Shown piece after piece: positions 7,705 through 16,215 of a stretch of DNA of 64,000 nt. Numbering within the stretch: position 1 is the first letter of the stretch; each line of letters opens with the position of its first letter. The notes beneath the pieces were generated by a model. That model saw only the letters and a list, made by a program, of their open reading frames with translations, did not search any database and had not been told where the DNA came from. The DNA comes from CAWCGU01 sp963795195 (GTDB taxonomy: Bacteria; Actinomycetota; Thermoleophilia; Solirubrobacterales; 70-9), in assembly GCA_963795195.1 (NCBI GenBank), contig CAWCGU010000006.1:62001-126000 (forward strand), in the 5' to 3' direction. Position numbers and translations under genes: made by a program.

Positions 7705-8987
7705 GCGTTCTGCCTGAAGGCGTCACCCTTACCGAGCTGGACAACGGCGTCCGGGTCGTCACCGAGGCGATGCCCTCGGTGCGCTCGGTCGCCCTCGGCC
7801 TTTGGGTGAGGACCGGCTCGCGTGATGAGGAGCCGGCCCAGGCCGGCGTCTCACATTTCCTCGAGCACCTCCTGTTCAAGGGCACCAAGGACCACTCGGC
7901 GATCGAGATCTCCGAGTTGTTCGACGGCATGGGAGCCGCGGTCAACGCGGCGACAAGCAAGGAATCGACACACCTGCACGCCCGCTTTCTGGACGCCCAC
8001 ACAGATCGCGCCTTTCAGCTGATGTCGGAGATGCTGCTGGCGCCGACCTACCCGGAGGTCGATTCGGAGCGTGAGGTCGTCTGCGAGGAGATCGCGATGT
8101 ACGAGGACGAGCCGTCGGATCGCGTCCACGACGTGCTGGCCGAGGCCGTCTTCGGCGAGCATCCGCTGGGCAGGCGCGTGATCGGCAGGGCCGAGGTGAT
8201 CGGCTCGATTCCTGTTCCCGACATCTCCGCGTACCACCAACGCCGTTACGTCGGCGGCAACCTCGTGGTCGCAGCCGCGGGCAACGTCGAGCATTCGCAC
8301 CTCGTCGAGCTCGCTGAGCGGTACGTCAAGCCGCCCGAGGGCGTCCCGGAACCCGCTCCCGGTGAGAGCAACGGCCGCACGCCGACTGCGAGCTTCTACC
8401 AAAAAGAAACCGAGCAGTACCACATCTGTCTGGGGGCGCCCGGAATCTCACGAGGTGACGACCGTCGCTTTGCCCTTGGCGTGCTCGACTCGATCTTCGG
8501 TGGGTCAACCTCATCACGACTGTTCACGGAGGTGCGCGAAAAGCGCGGCTTGGCCTACTCCGTCGGCTCGTACAGCGAGCAGTACATCGACGCCGGGACC
8601 GTCGCCACCTACGTCGGCACCCGCGAGGACAACGTCGACGAGGCCCTTGAGATCATCGGGCGTGAAATGGCCGAGCTGGCCGCAAGCGGAGCCGGGGGAG
8701 AGGAGCTCGAGCGAGCCAAGGAGCACGTCAAGGGCCGCATGGTCCTCGGCCTGGAATCCAGCGGCGCCCGCATGGGCCGCTGCGCGCGCTCGACGCTGTT
8801 CGGGACACCGTTGCTTTCCCTCGACGAGATGCTCGCCCGGGTCGACGCGGTCAGTGAGGACGAACTGGGAGCGCTTGCGGGAGAGCTGTATGACCCCGCC
8901 AGATTCTCGGCCGCCTGCGTCGGCACCGACGAAGATCGCTTCCGCACCGCGCTCGAGGCCGTTCGCCCCGAGCTGATCGCGGCATGA
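7701..8987 (+). CDS. M16 family zinc metallopeptidase
   Basis: A 428-residue pitrilysin/MPP-type protease. The inverted zinc motif HxxEH is present as HFLEH at residues 52-56, followed by LFKGTKDHSA and the distal metal-ligand Glu in VVCEEIAMYEDEP. The C-terminal half has the family R/Y pair region (GGSTSSRLFTEVREKRGLAY). Single-chain bacterial relatives degrade peptides and signal fragments. It lies directly after pnp as in many Gram-positive genomes. The TTG start overlaps the pnp TGA (TTGA), and its own end overlaps dapB by 4 bp (ATGA), so three genes are coupled. Confidence 0.9.
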   Translation: MSVLPEGVTLTELDNGVRVVTEAMPSVRSVALGLWVRTGSRDEEPAQAGVSHFLEHLLFKGTKDHSAIEISELFDGMGAAVNAATSKESTHLHARFLDAHTDRAFQLMSEMLLAPTYPEVDSEREVVCEEIAMYEDEPSDRVHDVLAEAVFGEHPLGRRVIGRAEVIGSIPVPDISAYHQRRYVGGNLVVAAAGNVEHSHLVELAERYVKPPEGVPEPAPGESNGRTPTASFYQKETEQYHICLGAPGISRGDDRRFALGVLDSIFGGSTSSRLFTEVREKRGLAYSVGSYSEQYIDAGTVATYVGTREDNVDEALEIIGREMAELAASGAGGEELERAKEHVKGRMVLGLESSGARMGRCARSTLFGTPLLSLDEMLARVDAVSEDELGALAGELYDPARFSAACVGTDEDRFRTALEAVRPELIAA

Positions 8988-9658
8988 TCGCCGTCGCCGT
9001 CGCCGGCGCCGCGGGGCGCATGGGAGAAACGGTCTGCGGGGCCGTCGGAGGCGCCGCTGACATGGAGTTGGTCGGCAGGGCCGACCCTGCTCTCGACGCT
9101 CCTCTTTCCGGCGTCCTCGCCGATGCTGAGGTGGTCGTCGACTTCTCGCTAGGCGACGCGGTCCCAGGCAATGTCGCCGAGTGCATGCGCGCCGGCGTCC
9201 ACGTGGTCGTCGGCGCCACCGGCTTCGACCTCGACGAGCTGAAGCGCAGCGCCGAGAGCGAATCGACGGATGGCGCGCGATGCTTCGTCGCGCCCAACTT
9301 CGCGATCGGGGCCGTGTTGATGATGGAGGTCTCCCAGCGGATCGCCGAGCACATGCCCGAGTGCGAGATCGTCGAACTGCATCATGACCGCAAGCTGGAT
9401 GCGCCCTCGGGAACCGCGAAGCGGACCGCCGAACTGATCAAAGCAGCTGGAGGCACTGTCCACGAGCCGATTCATTCGGTGCGGCTGCCGGGCTTCGTCG
9501 CCCATCAGGAAGTGATCTTCGGCGGAGAGGGTCAGACGCTCTCGATCCGCCACGACTCGATCGACCGCAGCTCGTTCATGCCGGGAGTGCTGCTGGCGGT
9601 GCGACGGGTGGTTGCGCAGGACGAGACCTTTCTCGTCGGGCTCGAGAACTTCCTCTAG
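8984..9658 (+). CDS. dapB: 4-hydroxy-tetrahydrodipicolinate reductase
   Basis: DapB reduces the DapA product with NAD(P)H in the lysine/DAP pathway. The 224-residue protein starts with a Rossmann motif VAVAGAAGRMGETV, has GATGF near residue 78, FVAPNFAIGAVLMM, and the catalytic EIVELHHDRKLDAPSGTA near 130-147. It is somewhat shorter than the usual 240-270 residues, mainly because of compact N-terminal loops. The ATG overlaps the M16 gene stop. dapA lies 3.5 kb downstream. Confidence 0.94.
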   Translation: MIAVAVAGAAGRMGETVCGAVGGAADMELVGRADPALDAPLSGVLADAEVVVDFSLGDAVPGNVAECMRAGVHVVVGATGFDLDELKRSAESESTDGARCFVAPNFAIGAVLMMEVSQRIAEHMPECEIVELHHDRKLDAPSGTAKRTAELIKAAGGTVHEPIHSVRLPGFVAHQEVIFGGEGQTLSIRHDSIDRSSFMPGVLLAVRRVVAQDETFLVGLENFL

Positions 9659-9715
9659 GCGCAAAGAGGTGGGGGACGGTGGGCGGGCTTATTCGACGTG
9701 GTCACGGCCTCGCCT

Positions 9716-9922
9716 CTACCCGTCGCGGGGCGTGATCCGGAAGATCGAGACGACTTCAGCACTCTTGGACTCGGGGTGGACCACATAGGCGCTGGGACCG
9801 CCGCCGAACCAGCCGGCATTCTCGTTGTCGCCGACGAAGATCCCTGGGTGGTGTTTGCCGTCGCCGTCCTCGACCCAGACCGAGTCGCCTTCTTGGAATC
9901 CGTGGACTTCAGGTTCGTTCAT
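9716..9922 (-). CDS. Small hypothetical protein
   Basis: A 68-residue acidic protein. It begins MNEPEVHGFQEGDSVWVEDG and contains HHPGIFVGDNENAGWFGGGP and AYVVHPESKSAEVVSIFRI, which suggests a small SH3-like or Tudor-like beta-barrel, but I do not recognise a family. Its ATG overlaps the last 14 bp of the secreted protein gene upstream on the same strand, so the two are probably co-translated. No signal peptide is present. Coding potential is supported by the overlap arrangement and codon pattern rather than by homology. Confidence 0.55.
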   Translation of the reverse strand: MNEPEVHGFQEGDSVWVEDGDGKHHPGIFVGDNENAGWFGGGPSAYVVHPESKSAEVVSIFRITPRDG

Positions 9923-11489
9923 GGCCCCAGACTAGTCCCAAGGTCCAGTCCTGCTCGGGGAACGAGAGCTCGGCTCGGGTGGCGTCGATGCGAGCCGGGG
10001 TGAACTGACCGCCGGTCAGGTAGCGCTCCACGAAGGCTCGCACCCCGCGATCGCGGCTGGCCAGGACGCTTCGCGGGGCCTCGATGGAGCCGTTGACGAG
10101 CCTGGGCTCGTTGTCAAGGCCGCGTGCTCGCGGCGACTGGCGAACGTCGTCGGTTGTGTGCAGCGTCAGGTCCAGATGAGTGCCGCCGGCCAGTTCGACC
10201 CTGAGCCGCGCGGGGGTGCAGTAGACGTTGAAGTTCGCAATGCGCACCGTGATCTCGCCCGCCTCACCCTCGTAGACCGCGTCCTCACTGGAGCCGAGTC
10301 CGCGTCCGGAAGTGTCGGCGCCGGAATTGGCCAGAGGCCTGCCGGAAAGCGGATCGCCTGTCGCAACGAAACGCCACGCCCGCGAGCCGCGGCGGACGAT
10401 GTCCTTCTCCCAGTAGCCGGCGCGCCCGCCGTGCTTCCCTTCTACACGGAGCGTCCGGTGGATGCTGCCGGTGCCACGTTTGGCGATCGAGATCGACGAG
10501 GTGATCCGGCCGGGGATCTTTGGCTGCTCTGTCCACGGCTCGGCGGGGATCTGGATCAGCGGGTCGGCGAGGCCCCGCTGGTCCTCGTAGGCGTAGTCGA
10601 GGAAGAACGAGTTGTGTCCCGAGATGTCAAAGTCGTAGAGCCGGGTGAACATGTCGCCGAAGCGGTTGATCACGAAGACCGTCGAGCCGCTTGCCGAGAT
10701 CGCACGGGAACGCAGGCGCCCGCGGTGCGGAGCGCACATCTCGTAGCTCTCGTCGGAGGGAAGCCAGGGGTCCATGTAGGTGAGCCGCCGGCCGCGGCGC
10801 GAGAGCTGCCAGACATGCGAAACCTTGCCGCTGCCGACCGTGTGGGCGTTGCCGGCTGGATCCGTGAAGGTGACATCCTCGATCGGCGAGGAGACCGACC
10901 ATGACCACTTCTCGCCAGGCGGCAATGCGCGCCCACCTCCGGTCCAGAAGAGCGGCCCCCAGCGCACGGTCCAGTTGAACAGCGCCGGATCGCCCAGCGC
11001 CCCGTCCATCGTGAAGATCTGGCGCTCGGAGTCGATCGCGATCAGCTCGTCGTCATCGACAGAGATCCCACGCGTGTCACCCGCGAAGCAGCCGGGCGTG
11101 GGGAGGGGCGCCCAGGGCTGCTCGATGCCGGTTTGCTCGGCGTTCGACTTGAAGTAGATCTGGCCGTCGCGCACGACGAACCAGTAGCGGCGGTTGAAGG
11201 TCGCGGTTGTCGAGCGCAGGTGGATCGCCTCGGGGAGATCGGAGGGTGCGGTCGTCGGATCACCGGCTGCCAGTCCATTCCCCTCGTCCGCTGCGGATCT
11301 GACGACTTCGAGCTCAGGGGTGCCGGCGGTCCCGGTGCTCAGCTCCGGGCAGACCCGAGGGGCGGACTGCGCGATCAGGATGCCAAGCGCGCCGTCGAAG
11401 ATCAGATCCTGCGGGTAGGGCTCCGCGGTGGCTGATGCGACGCGAACGACAAGCACCGAGAGCATCGCGACTGCCAGAACGGCTCGCAT
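9909..11489 (-). CDS. Secreted hypothetical protein
   Basis: I chose the ATG at 11489, which gives 526 residues with a clear signal peptide (MRAVLAVAMLSVLVVRVASA then TAEPYPQ). Mature sequence is rich in beta strands and tryptophan with short motifs such as RRYWFVVRDGQIYFKSN, ELIAIDSERQIFTMDGALG and SGSTVFVINRFGDMFTRLYD, a pattern like the blades of a beta-propeller or tachylectin-type repeats. The C-terminal part resembles a beta-sandwich. No catalytic motif is recognised. It is divergent from the amidase gene and overlaps the 68-residue ORF downstream. An exported binding or structural protein is the best guess. Confidence 0.6.
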   Translation of the reverse strand: MRAVLAVAMLSVLVVRVASATAEPYPQDLIFDGALGILIAQSAPRVCPELSTGTAGTPELEVVRSAADEGNGLAAGDPTTAPSDLPEAIHLRSTTATFNRRYWFVVRDGQIYFKSNAEQTGIEQPWAPLPTPGCFAGDTRGISVDDDELIAIDSERQIFTMDGALGDPALFNWTVRWGPLFWTGGGRALPPGEKWSWSVSSPIEDVTFTDPAGNAHTVGSGKVSHVWQLSRRGRRLTYMDPWLPSDESYEMCAPHRGRLRSRAISASGSTVFVINRFGDMFTRLYDFDISGHNSFFLDYAYEDQRGLADPLIQIPAEPWTEQPKIPGRITSSISIAKRGTGSIHRTLRVEGKHGGRAGYWEKDIVRRGSRAWRFVATGDPLSGRPLANSGADTSGRGLGSSEDAVYEGEAGEITVRIANFNVYCTPARLRVELAGGTHLDLTLHTTDDVRQSPRARGLDNEPRLVNGSIEAPRSVLASRDRGVRAFVERYLTGGQFTPARIDATRAELSFPEQDWTLGLVWGHERT

Positions 11490-11549
11490 CTGAGGATTGG
11501 TGGAGATTGGCGAGTTGTACTCGGTATGCGGAGAGAAGTCGCCAATCAC

Positions 11550-11555
11550 TACTGT
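11550..11555 (+). promoter_or_regulatory. -10 element, likely leaderless promoter of amidase gene
   Basis: TACTGT ends 7 nt before the ATG at 11563. There is no Shine-Dalgarno sequence, so transcription would begin at or next to the start codon. Confidence 0.45.
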
Positions 11556-11562
11556 CTCGCCG

Positions 11563-13026
11563 ATGACCGATTCTTTTGCTGCCCTCGACGCAACCGCACA
11601 GGCTGAACTGGTGCGCAACGGCGAGGCGACGCCGGCCGAGCTCGTTGAGGCGGCGGTGCAACGGGCCGAGCGCCTCAACCCGGAGCTCAACGCGATCATC
11701 CACGAGTTCTACGACGAGGCTGTCGCCGAGGCGAACGGCGATCTGCCCGACGGCCCCTTCAAGGGAGTCCCATTCGTCTTCAAGGACCTCGGAGCCGGTT
11801 ACGCGGGCCAGCCGATGCACCTCGGCAACCAGGCGCTCAAGGACGCGGATTTTCGCCTGCCGATGGACACCTTCCTCGCCCAGCGCTTTCGCGCCGCCGG
11901 CTTCGTCGTCATCGGCAAGACCAACACTCCCGAGTTCGGGATCCTGCCCACCACTGAGCCGCGCGCCTACGGCGCCAGCCGTAATCCCTGGGACCCCTCT
12001 CGATCCACGGGCGGCTCCAGCGGCGGATCCGGAGCGGCGGCGGCCGCCGGGATTGTTCCCGTCGCTCACGCCAACGACGGAGGCGGCTCGATCAGGATTC
12101 CCGCCAGCGCAAACGGGCTGGTGGGGCTGAAGCCGACTCGAGCGAGGACTTCGCAGGGCCCGCTGCTCGGCGATTCGATGTCCGGGTTGACGGAGGAGCT
12201 GGTCGTGTCGCACTCTGTCCGCGACACCGCTGCGATCCTCGACGCGGTCCACGGGATGGGGCCCGGAGACCCGTACACCGCGCCCGCTCCGGCGCGGCCA
12301 TACGTGGAAGAGCTCGGCAGCGATCCCGGCAGGCTGAAGATCGGCTTCTCGAGCACTCCGGCAGCCGAAGTGGACGTCCACCCCGAGTGCGTCGCCGCAC
12401 TCGAGGCGGCGACGAAGCTGCTCGAATCACTCGGCCACGAGCTCGTCCCGGCCTCGCCGGTGGACATGGCTGTTGCGGTGGGAGGCGACGAAGGCGTCGA
12501 CATCTTCGACTCGTTCCTGACCCGCTGGAGTGCGGGCCAGGCGCAGCTCGCCGAGCAGCTCTCTTTGATCGTCGGCCGTGAGCTGACCGCCGACGACTTC
12601 GAGCCGCTGACCTGGACGCTGATCGAGATCGGCCGTACCCGTTCGGCGCCGCGGTATCTGCTCGACGTCGGCATGCACCAGGGCCTTTCGAGGATGGTGG
12701 CGGGCTGGTTTGAATCCGGCTTCGACCTGCTGCTGACCCCGACGATGGCGGAACCGCCGGTCCCGCTGGGAACGCATGATGATTCCGGGCCGGACCCGAT
12801 GGACGCCTTCCACCGCGCCAGAAGCCAGGGGGCATTCACGGCGCTTGGGAACATCACGGGCGCCCCCGGGATCTCGCTGCCGATGCACTGGACGCCGGAG
12901 GGCCTGCCGGTCGGGATCCATCTCGCCTCGAAGTTCGGGCGGGAGGATGTCCTGATCGCGGTCGCCTCCCAACTCGAGGCGGCGCAGCCATGGGCGGATC
13001 GCCGCCCGGCGCTGTTCGCCGCCTGA
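11563..13026 (+). CDS. Amidase signature family hydrolase
   Basis: A 487-residue Ser-Ser-Lys hydrolase. The catalytic lysine is in KGVPFVFKDLGAG (about residue 74), the glycine/serine-rich core reads RSTGGSSGGSGAAAAAG (Ser about 151) and the nucleophile region is HANDGGGSIRIPASANG (Ser about 175). Relatives include GatA, 6-aminohexanoate hydrolase and acylamidases; without gatB/gatC nearby it is not the tRNA amidotransferase. The substrate is therefore unknown. An upstream ATG/GTG at 11497 would add 22 residues, but the TACTGT hexamer 7 nt before 11563 favours the shorter form. It stands alone between a divergent secreted-protein gene and dapA. Confidence 0.88.
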   Translation: MTDSFAALDATAQAELVRNGEATPAELVEAAVQRAERLNPELNAIIHEFYDEAVAEANGDLPDGPFKGVPFVFKDLGAGYAGQPMHLGNQALKDADFRLPMDTFLAQRFRAAGFVVIGKTNTPEFGILPTTEPRAYGASRNPWDPSRSTGGSSGGSGAAAAAGIVPVAHANDGGGSIRIPASANGLVGLKPTRARTSQGPLLGDSMSGLTEELVVSHSVRDTAAILDAVHGMGPGDPYTAPAPARPYVEELGSDPGRLKIGFSSTPAAEVDVHPECVAALEAATKLLESLGHELVPASPVDMAVAVGGDEGVDIFDSFLTRWSAGQAQLAEQLSLIVGRELTADDFEPLTWTLIEIGRTRSAPRYLLDVGMHQGLSRMVAGWFESGFDLLLTPTMAEPPVPLGTHDDSGPDPMDAFHRARSQGAFTALGNITGAPGISLPMHWTPEGLPVGIHLASKFGREDVLIAVASQLEAAQPWADRRPALFAA

Positions 13027-13126
13027 ACCTCGCCTGCCGCGTTCGCGCTGCTCGTCGGCGATCACGATCGATGCGCGATCCGCGAGATCGCCGATCGGGT
13101 CGTGCTTGCGCGCCGGGCGCACTAGA

Positions 13127-13132
13127 TACCAT
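13127..13132 (+). promoter_or_regulatory. -10 element upstream of dapA
   Basis: TACCAT ends 10 nt before the dapA ATG. TTGCGC at 13106-13111 could act as a poor -35 with a 15-nt spacer. No ribosome binding site precedes the ATG. Confidence 0.4.
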
Positions 13133-13142
13133 CGCCCCCACC

Positions 13143-14021
13143 ATGAGCGCAATCTCCGGCGTGATCACGGCGATGGTCACCCCTTTCGACGAGGGGGGCG
13201 GCGTCGATTTCGACGGCGCCCGTGCCGTCGCGCGATACCTGGTCTCGAATGGATCTCACGGCGTCGTCGTCGCCGGGACCACGGGAGAGTGCCCGACGCT
13301 GAGCGACGACGAACAGATCGAGCTGCTGCGGGCCGTGCTCGAGGAGGTCGGCTCCGAGGCGACCGTCATCTGCGGCACCGGAACGAACGACACCGCGCAC
13401 TCGGTGGGCCTCACCGAACGCGCGACCGAGGCGGGCGCCATGGGCGTGCTCGTTGTCACCCCCTACTACAACAAGCCCAACCCCGCCGGCCTGAAGGCGC
13501 ATTTCGCGGCCGTCGCTGCCGCCACGCCCTTGCCGGTGGTCCTCTACAACATCCCCTCGCGCTGTGTGATCAACGTGCCACCCGAACTGCTGGCCGAGAT
13601 CGCCGCCGCCAGCGAGAACGTCGTCGCCGTCAAGCAGGCCAACAACGACGACCTGGGGCCGATCGAGGGATTGGACATCCTGGCCGGCAACGATGAGATC
13701 TTCCTGCGCACGCTCGAGGTGGGGGGCAGCGGCGGAATTCTAGTCGCCTCGCACCTTGTCGGGCCCGAGATGCGGCAACTGTACGACGCCGCCGTGGCAG
13801 GTGAAATGGGTCGCGCGCGTGAGATCGAGGAGCGCCTCCAGCCGATTTACGAAGCCACCGCGGTGACCTCGAACCCGATTCCCGTCAAGGCAGCGCTCGA
13901 GATGCTCGGAATCTGCTCCGCCCGCCTGCGCCTGCCGATGATCGAAGCCGATGACGAACAGCGTGCGGAGATCCGTACCGCGCTCGAAGCCCACGGGTTG
14001 CTGGCAGCCTCTGCATCTTGA
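13143..14021 (+). CDS. dapA: 4-hydroxy-tetrahydrodipicolinate synthase
   Basis: DapA condenses pyruvate with aspartate semialdehyde. The 292-residue TIM barrel begins SAISGVITAMVTPF and has VVAGTTGECPTLSDDE (residues about 38-53), the Tyr of VVLYNIPSR (about 135), and the Schiff-base lysine in NVVAVKQANNDD (about 163). The pyruvate-binding loop ILAGNDE follows. All hallmark residues are present. It is cotranscribed with the RNase J gene, whose TTG start overlaps the dapA TGA. A dapA-rnj pairing is common in Actinobacteria. Confidence 0.95.
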   Translation: MSAISGVITAMVTPFDEGGGVDFDGARAVARYLVSNGSHGVVVAGTTGECPTLSDDEQIELLRAVLEEVGSEATVICGTGTNDTAHSVGLTERATEAGAMGVLVVTPYYNKPNPAGLKAHFAAVAAATPLPVVLYNIPSRCVINVPPELLAEIAAASENVVAVKQANNDDLGPIEGLDILAGNDEIFLRTLEVGGSGGILVASHLVGPEMRQLYDAAVAGEMGRAREIEERLQPIYEATAVTSNPIPVKAALEMLGICSARLRLPMIEADDEQRAEIRTALEAHGLLAASAS

Positions 14022-15676
14022 GCAAGGTTCGGGTGTTGCCCCTGGGCGGACTGGGGGAAATCGGCAAGAACATGACCGTGGTCGAGCACCAGGGCCGTCT
14101 GGTGATCGTGGACACAGGCCTGATGTTTCCGACCGCGGAGATGCTGGGCATCGACCTCGTGCTCCCCGATTTCTCCTGGCTTCGCGAGCGGGCAGGCGAC
14201 ATCGAAGCCATCGTGCTCACCCATGGCCACGAAGACCACGTCGGGGCGCTGCCGTACGTGCTGCGGGAGGTGGGCATTCCGGACGTCATCTACGGCGGTC
14301 CGCTGACGATCGGCCTGGTTCGATCCAAACTCGAGGAACACAAGATCAGGGACGCACCGCTCGAGGTTCTCGACGCCGGCGAAAAGGCCGAACTGGGTCC
14401 TTTCGGGCTGGAGATGATCCACATGACCCACTCGATCCCAGACTCACGCGCCGTTGCGCTGACGACGGATCTCGGCACCGTCCTGATCACCGGCGACTAC
14501 AAGTTCGACCAGACGCCTGTCGGGGGCAGGGCAGCGGACGTGTCACGGCTGGCCGAGCTCGGCCGCGACGGCGTGCTCTGCCTATACGGGGACTCGACAA
14601 ATGCCGATCGTCCCGGCGTCGCTCCATCGGAATCGAGCGTCGGTCCGGCTCTGCTGGAGACCTTCTCACGCTGCTCCGGGAGGATCGTCGTCACCTCGTT
14701 CGCGTCAAACGTGCATCGGGTCCAGCAGGTGATCGATGCCGCCGTCGAACTCGACCGGCGAGTCGCCCTTGTCGGCCGCTCGATGCGTAAGAACTTCAAC
14801 ATCGCCTCCAACCTCGGGATCGCCAACGCCCCAGACGGGCTCTTCGTACAGCCACGCGAGATCGAGGACTTCCCGGATCACAAGATGATCGTGATTTCGA
14901 CCGGCAGCCAGGGCGAACCTCTCTCGGCACTGCGGCGCATGGCGAACGGCGAGCACAACGACGTCGAGCTTCACTCCGGTGACACGGTCGTCTTCTCGGC
15001 CACGCCCGTGCCGGGCAATGAACGCGCGGTGTCAGAGACCGTGGACCGCATCTTCCAGATCGGCGCCCGCGTGATCACCGCCGCCGATGCCCCGATCCAT
15101 GCCTCCGGCCACGGCTGGCAGGAGGAGTTGAAGCTGATGCTCAACCTGACCAAGCCGCGCTACGTGATGCCTGCGCACGGCGACTTCAAGCGGATCAGGC
15201 TGCACGCGGAGCTTGCCGAGGCCGTCGGTGTGCCCCCCGAGAACATCTTCCGCGGCGAAAACGGGTTGGCTCTCGAGATCACCAAGGACGGCGCGCAGTT
15301 CGGCGAGGACGTCGGGGCGGGCGTGATCTTCGTCGACGGCGTCGACATCGGAGAACCCGATGATGTCGCCCTGCGCGACCGCCGCACGCTCTCTGCCGAC
15401 GGACTGTTCATCGTCGTCGCGACGATCTCCTCGACGGACGGGAAGTCGGTGGCGCCGCCCGAGGTCATCTTCCGGGGCGTTCCCTTCGTCGACGAGGCCG
15501 ACGACCTGGTCGAGGATCTGCGGGAGGTCGTCGTCGGCTCGCTCGGCCGGGCTGCAAAGGGCAAGGTCACGCAGATCGACCTGCTCGAGGAGCACCTGCA
15601 CGACGACGTCGCCGCCTTCGTCTACGACCGCCTGCGACGCCGCCCGATGGTGTTGCCGGTCGTCGTCGAGGTTTAG
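14018..15676 (+). CDS. rnj: Ribonuclease J
   Basis: RNase J is a beta-CASP metallo-beta-lactamase with endonuclease and 5'-3' exonuclease activity. The 552-residue protein has the zinc motif HGHEDH (residues 69-74), LPLGGLGEIGKNM at the N-terminus, GDYKFDQTPV, and beta-CASP motifs around VTSFASNVHR, GQSMRKN-like VGRSMRKNFN, STGSQGEP and HASGHGWQEELKLML. The C-terminal domain follows from about residue 450. The TTG start overlaps the dapA stop by TTGA. Together with pnp, rny and nrnA it supplies a Firmicutes-like set of RNA decay enzymes in this window. Confidence 0.95.
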   Translation: MSKVRVLPLGGLGEIGKNMTVVEHQGRLVIVDTGLMFPTAEMLGIDLVLPDFSWLRERAGDIEAIVLTHGHEDHVGALPYVLREVGIPDVIYGGPLTIGLVRSKLEEHKIRDAPLEVLDAGEKAELGPFGLEMIHMTHSIPDSRAVALTTDLGTVLITGDYKFDQTPVGGRAADVSRLAELGRDGVLCLYGDSTNADRPGVAPSESSVGPALLETFSRCSGRIVVTSFASNVHRVQQVIDAAVELDRRVALVGRSMRKNFNIASNLGIANAPDGLFVQPREIEDFPDHKMIVISTGSQGEPLSALRRMANGEHNDVELHSGDTVVFSATPVPGNERAVSETVDRIFQIGARVITAADAPIHASGHGWQEELKLMLNLTKPRYVMPAHGDFKRIRLHAELAEAVGVPPENIFRGENGLALEITKDGAQFGEDVGAGVIFVDGVDIGEPDDVALRDRRTLSADGLFIVVATISSTDGKSVAPPEVIFRGVPFVDEADDLVEDLREVVVGSLGRAAKGKVTQIDLLEEHLHDDVAAFVYDRLRRRPMVLPVVVEV

Positions 15677-15705
15677 CCCCGTACCGGTCGACAGCGCACT
15701 CTCGT

Positions 15706-16215
15706 CTAGGCGAGGCCTTCGGCTTCGTACTCGCGCAGGAACCCTTCGAAAAGGCGGCGATGGCCCTCCTCGTCGTGGAGGATCTCGATCACCATGTCCT
15801 GGGTCACGGGGTCGACCTGATCGGTGATCTCGATGATGCGGTTGTAGTGGTCGATCGCGCCGGACTCAGCCTCGATCACGCCCCGGATGATGTGGACGAT
15901 GTCGGTCTGCTGGTCGGGTGGCTGCAGGTAGGACTGCTCGGCCCTGAACTCCAGCGAGCCGGGGACTACCCCGTAGAGCTCCTTGATGCGCTCGGCAAAG
16001 CGGTGGGCGTGGCCAAGCTCCTCCTGGACGTCCCCGGACAGAGATTCCTTGATCTCCTGAGCACGAACGCCGTCCGGGTTCACCGAGTTGGTGATGTAGT
16101 TCATCACCGTCTCGATCTCCATCCAGTAGGCCTGCTGGAGCAACTCGATGATCTGCTCGCGCTTGTCAGTGTTGGCTTCGGAGAGGATTCCGCGGGTATC
16201 TGTTCTAGTGGTCAT
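15706..16215 (-). CDS. Ferritin-like diiron-carboxylate protein
   Basis: A 169-residue four-helix-bundle protein. Expected iron ligands are visible in ordered positions: EIETVMNYIT, EELGHAHRFAERI, EAESGAIDHYNRII and HDEEGHRRLFEGFL, giving the E...ExxH...E...ExxH pattern of bacterioferritin/DPS-like diiron proteins. It may store iron or oxidise Fe(II) with oxygen or peroxide. The ATG overlaps the stop of the sensor-kinase gene by 4 bp, so it is the third gene of a regulator-kinase-ferritin operon. Confidence 0.85.
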   Translation of the reverse strand: MTTRTDTRGILSEANTDKREQIIELLQQAYWMEIETVMNYITNSVNPDGVRAQEIKESLSGDVQEELGHAHRFAERIKELYGVVPGSLEFRAEQSYLQPPDQQTDIVHIIRGVIEAESGAIDHYNRIIEITDQVDPVTQDMVIEILHDEEGHRRLFEGFLREYEAEGLA

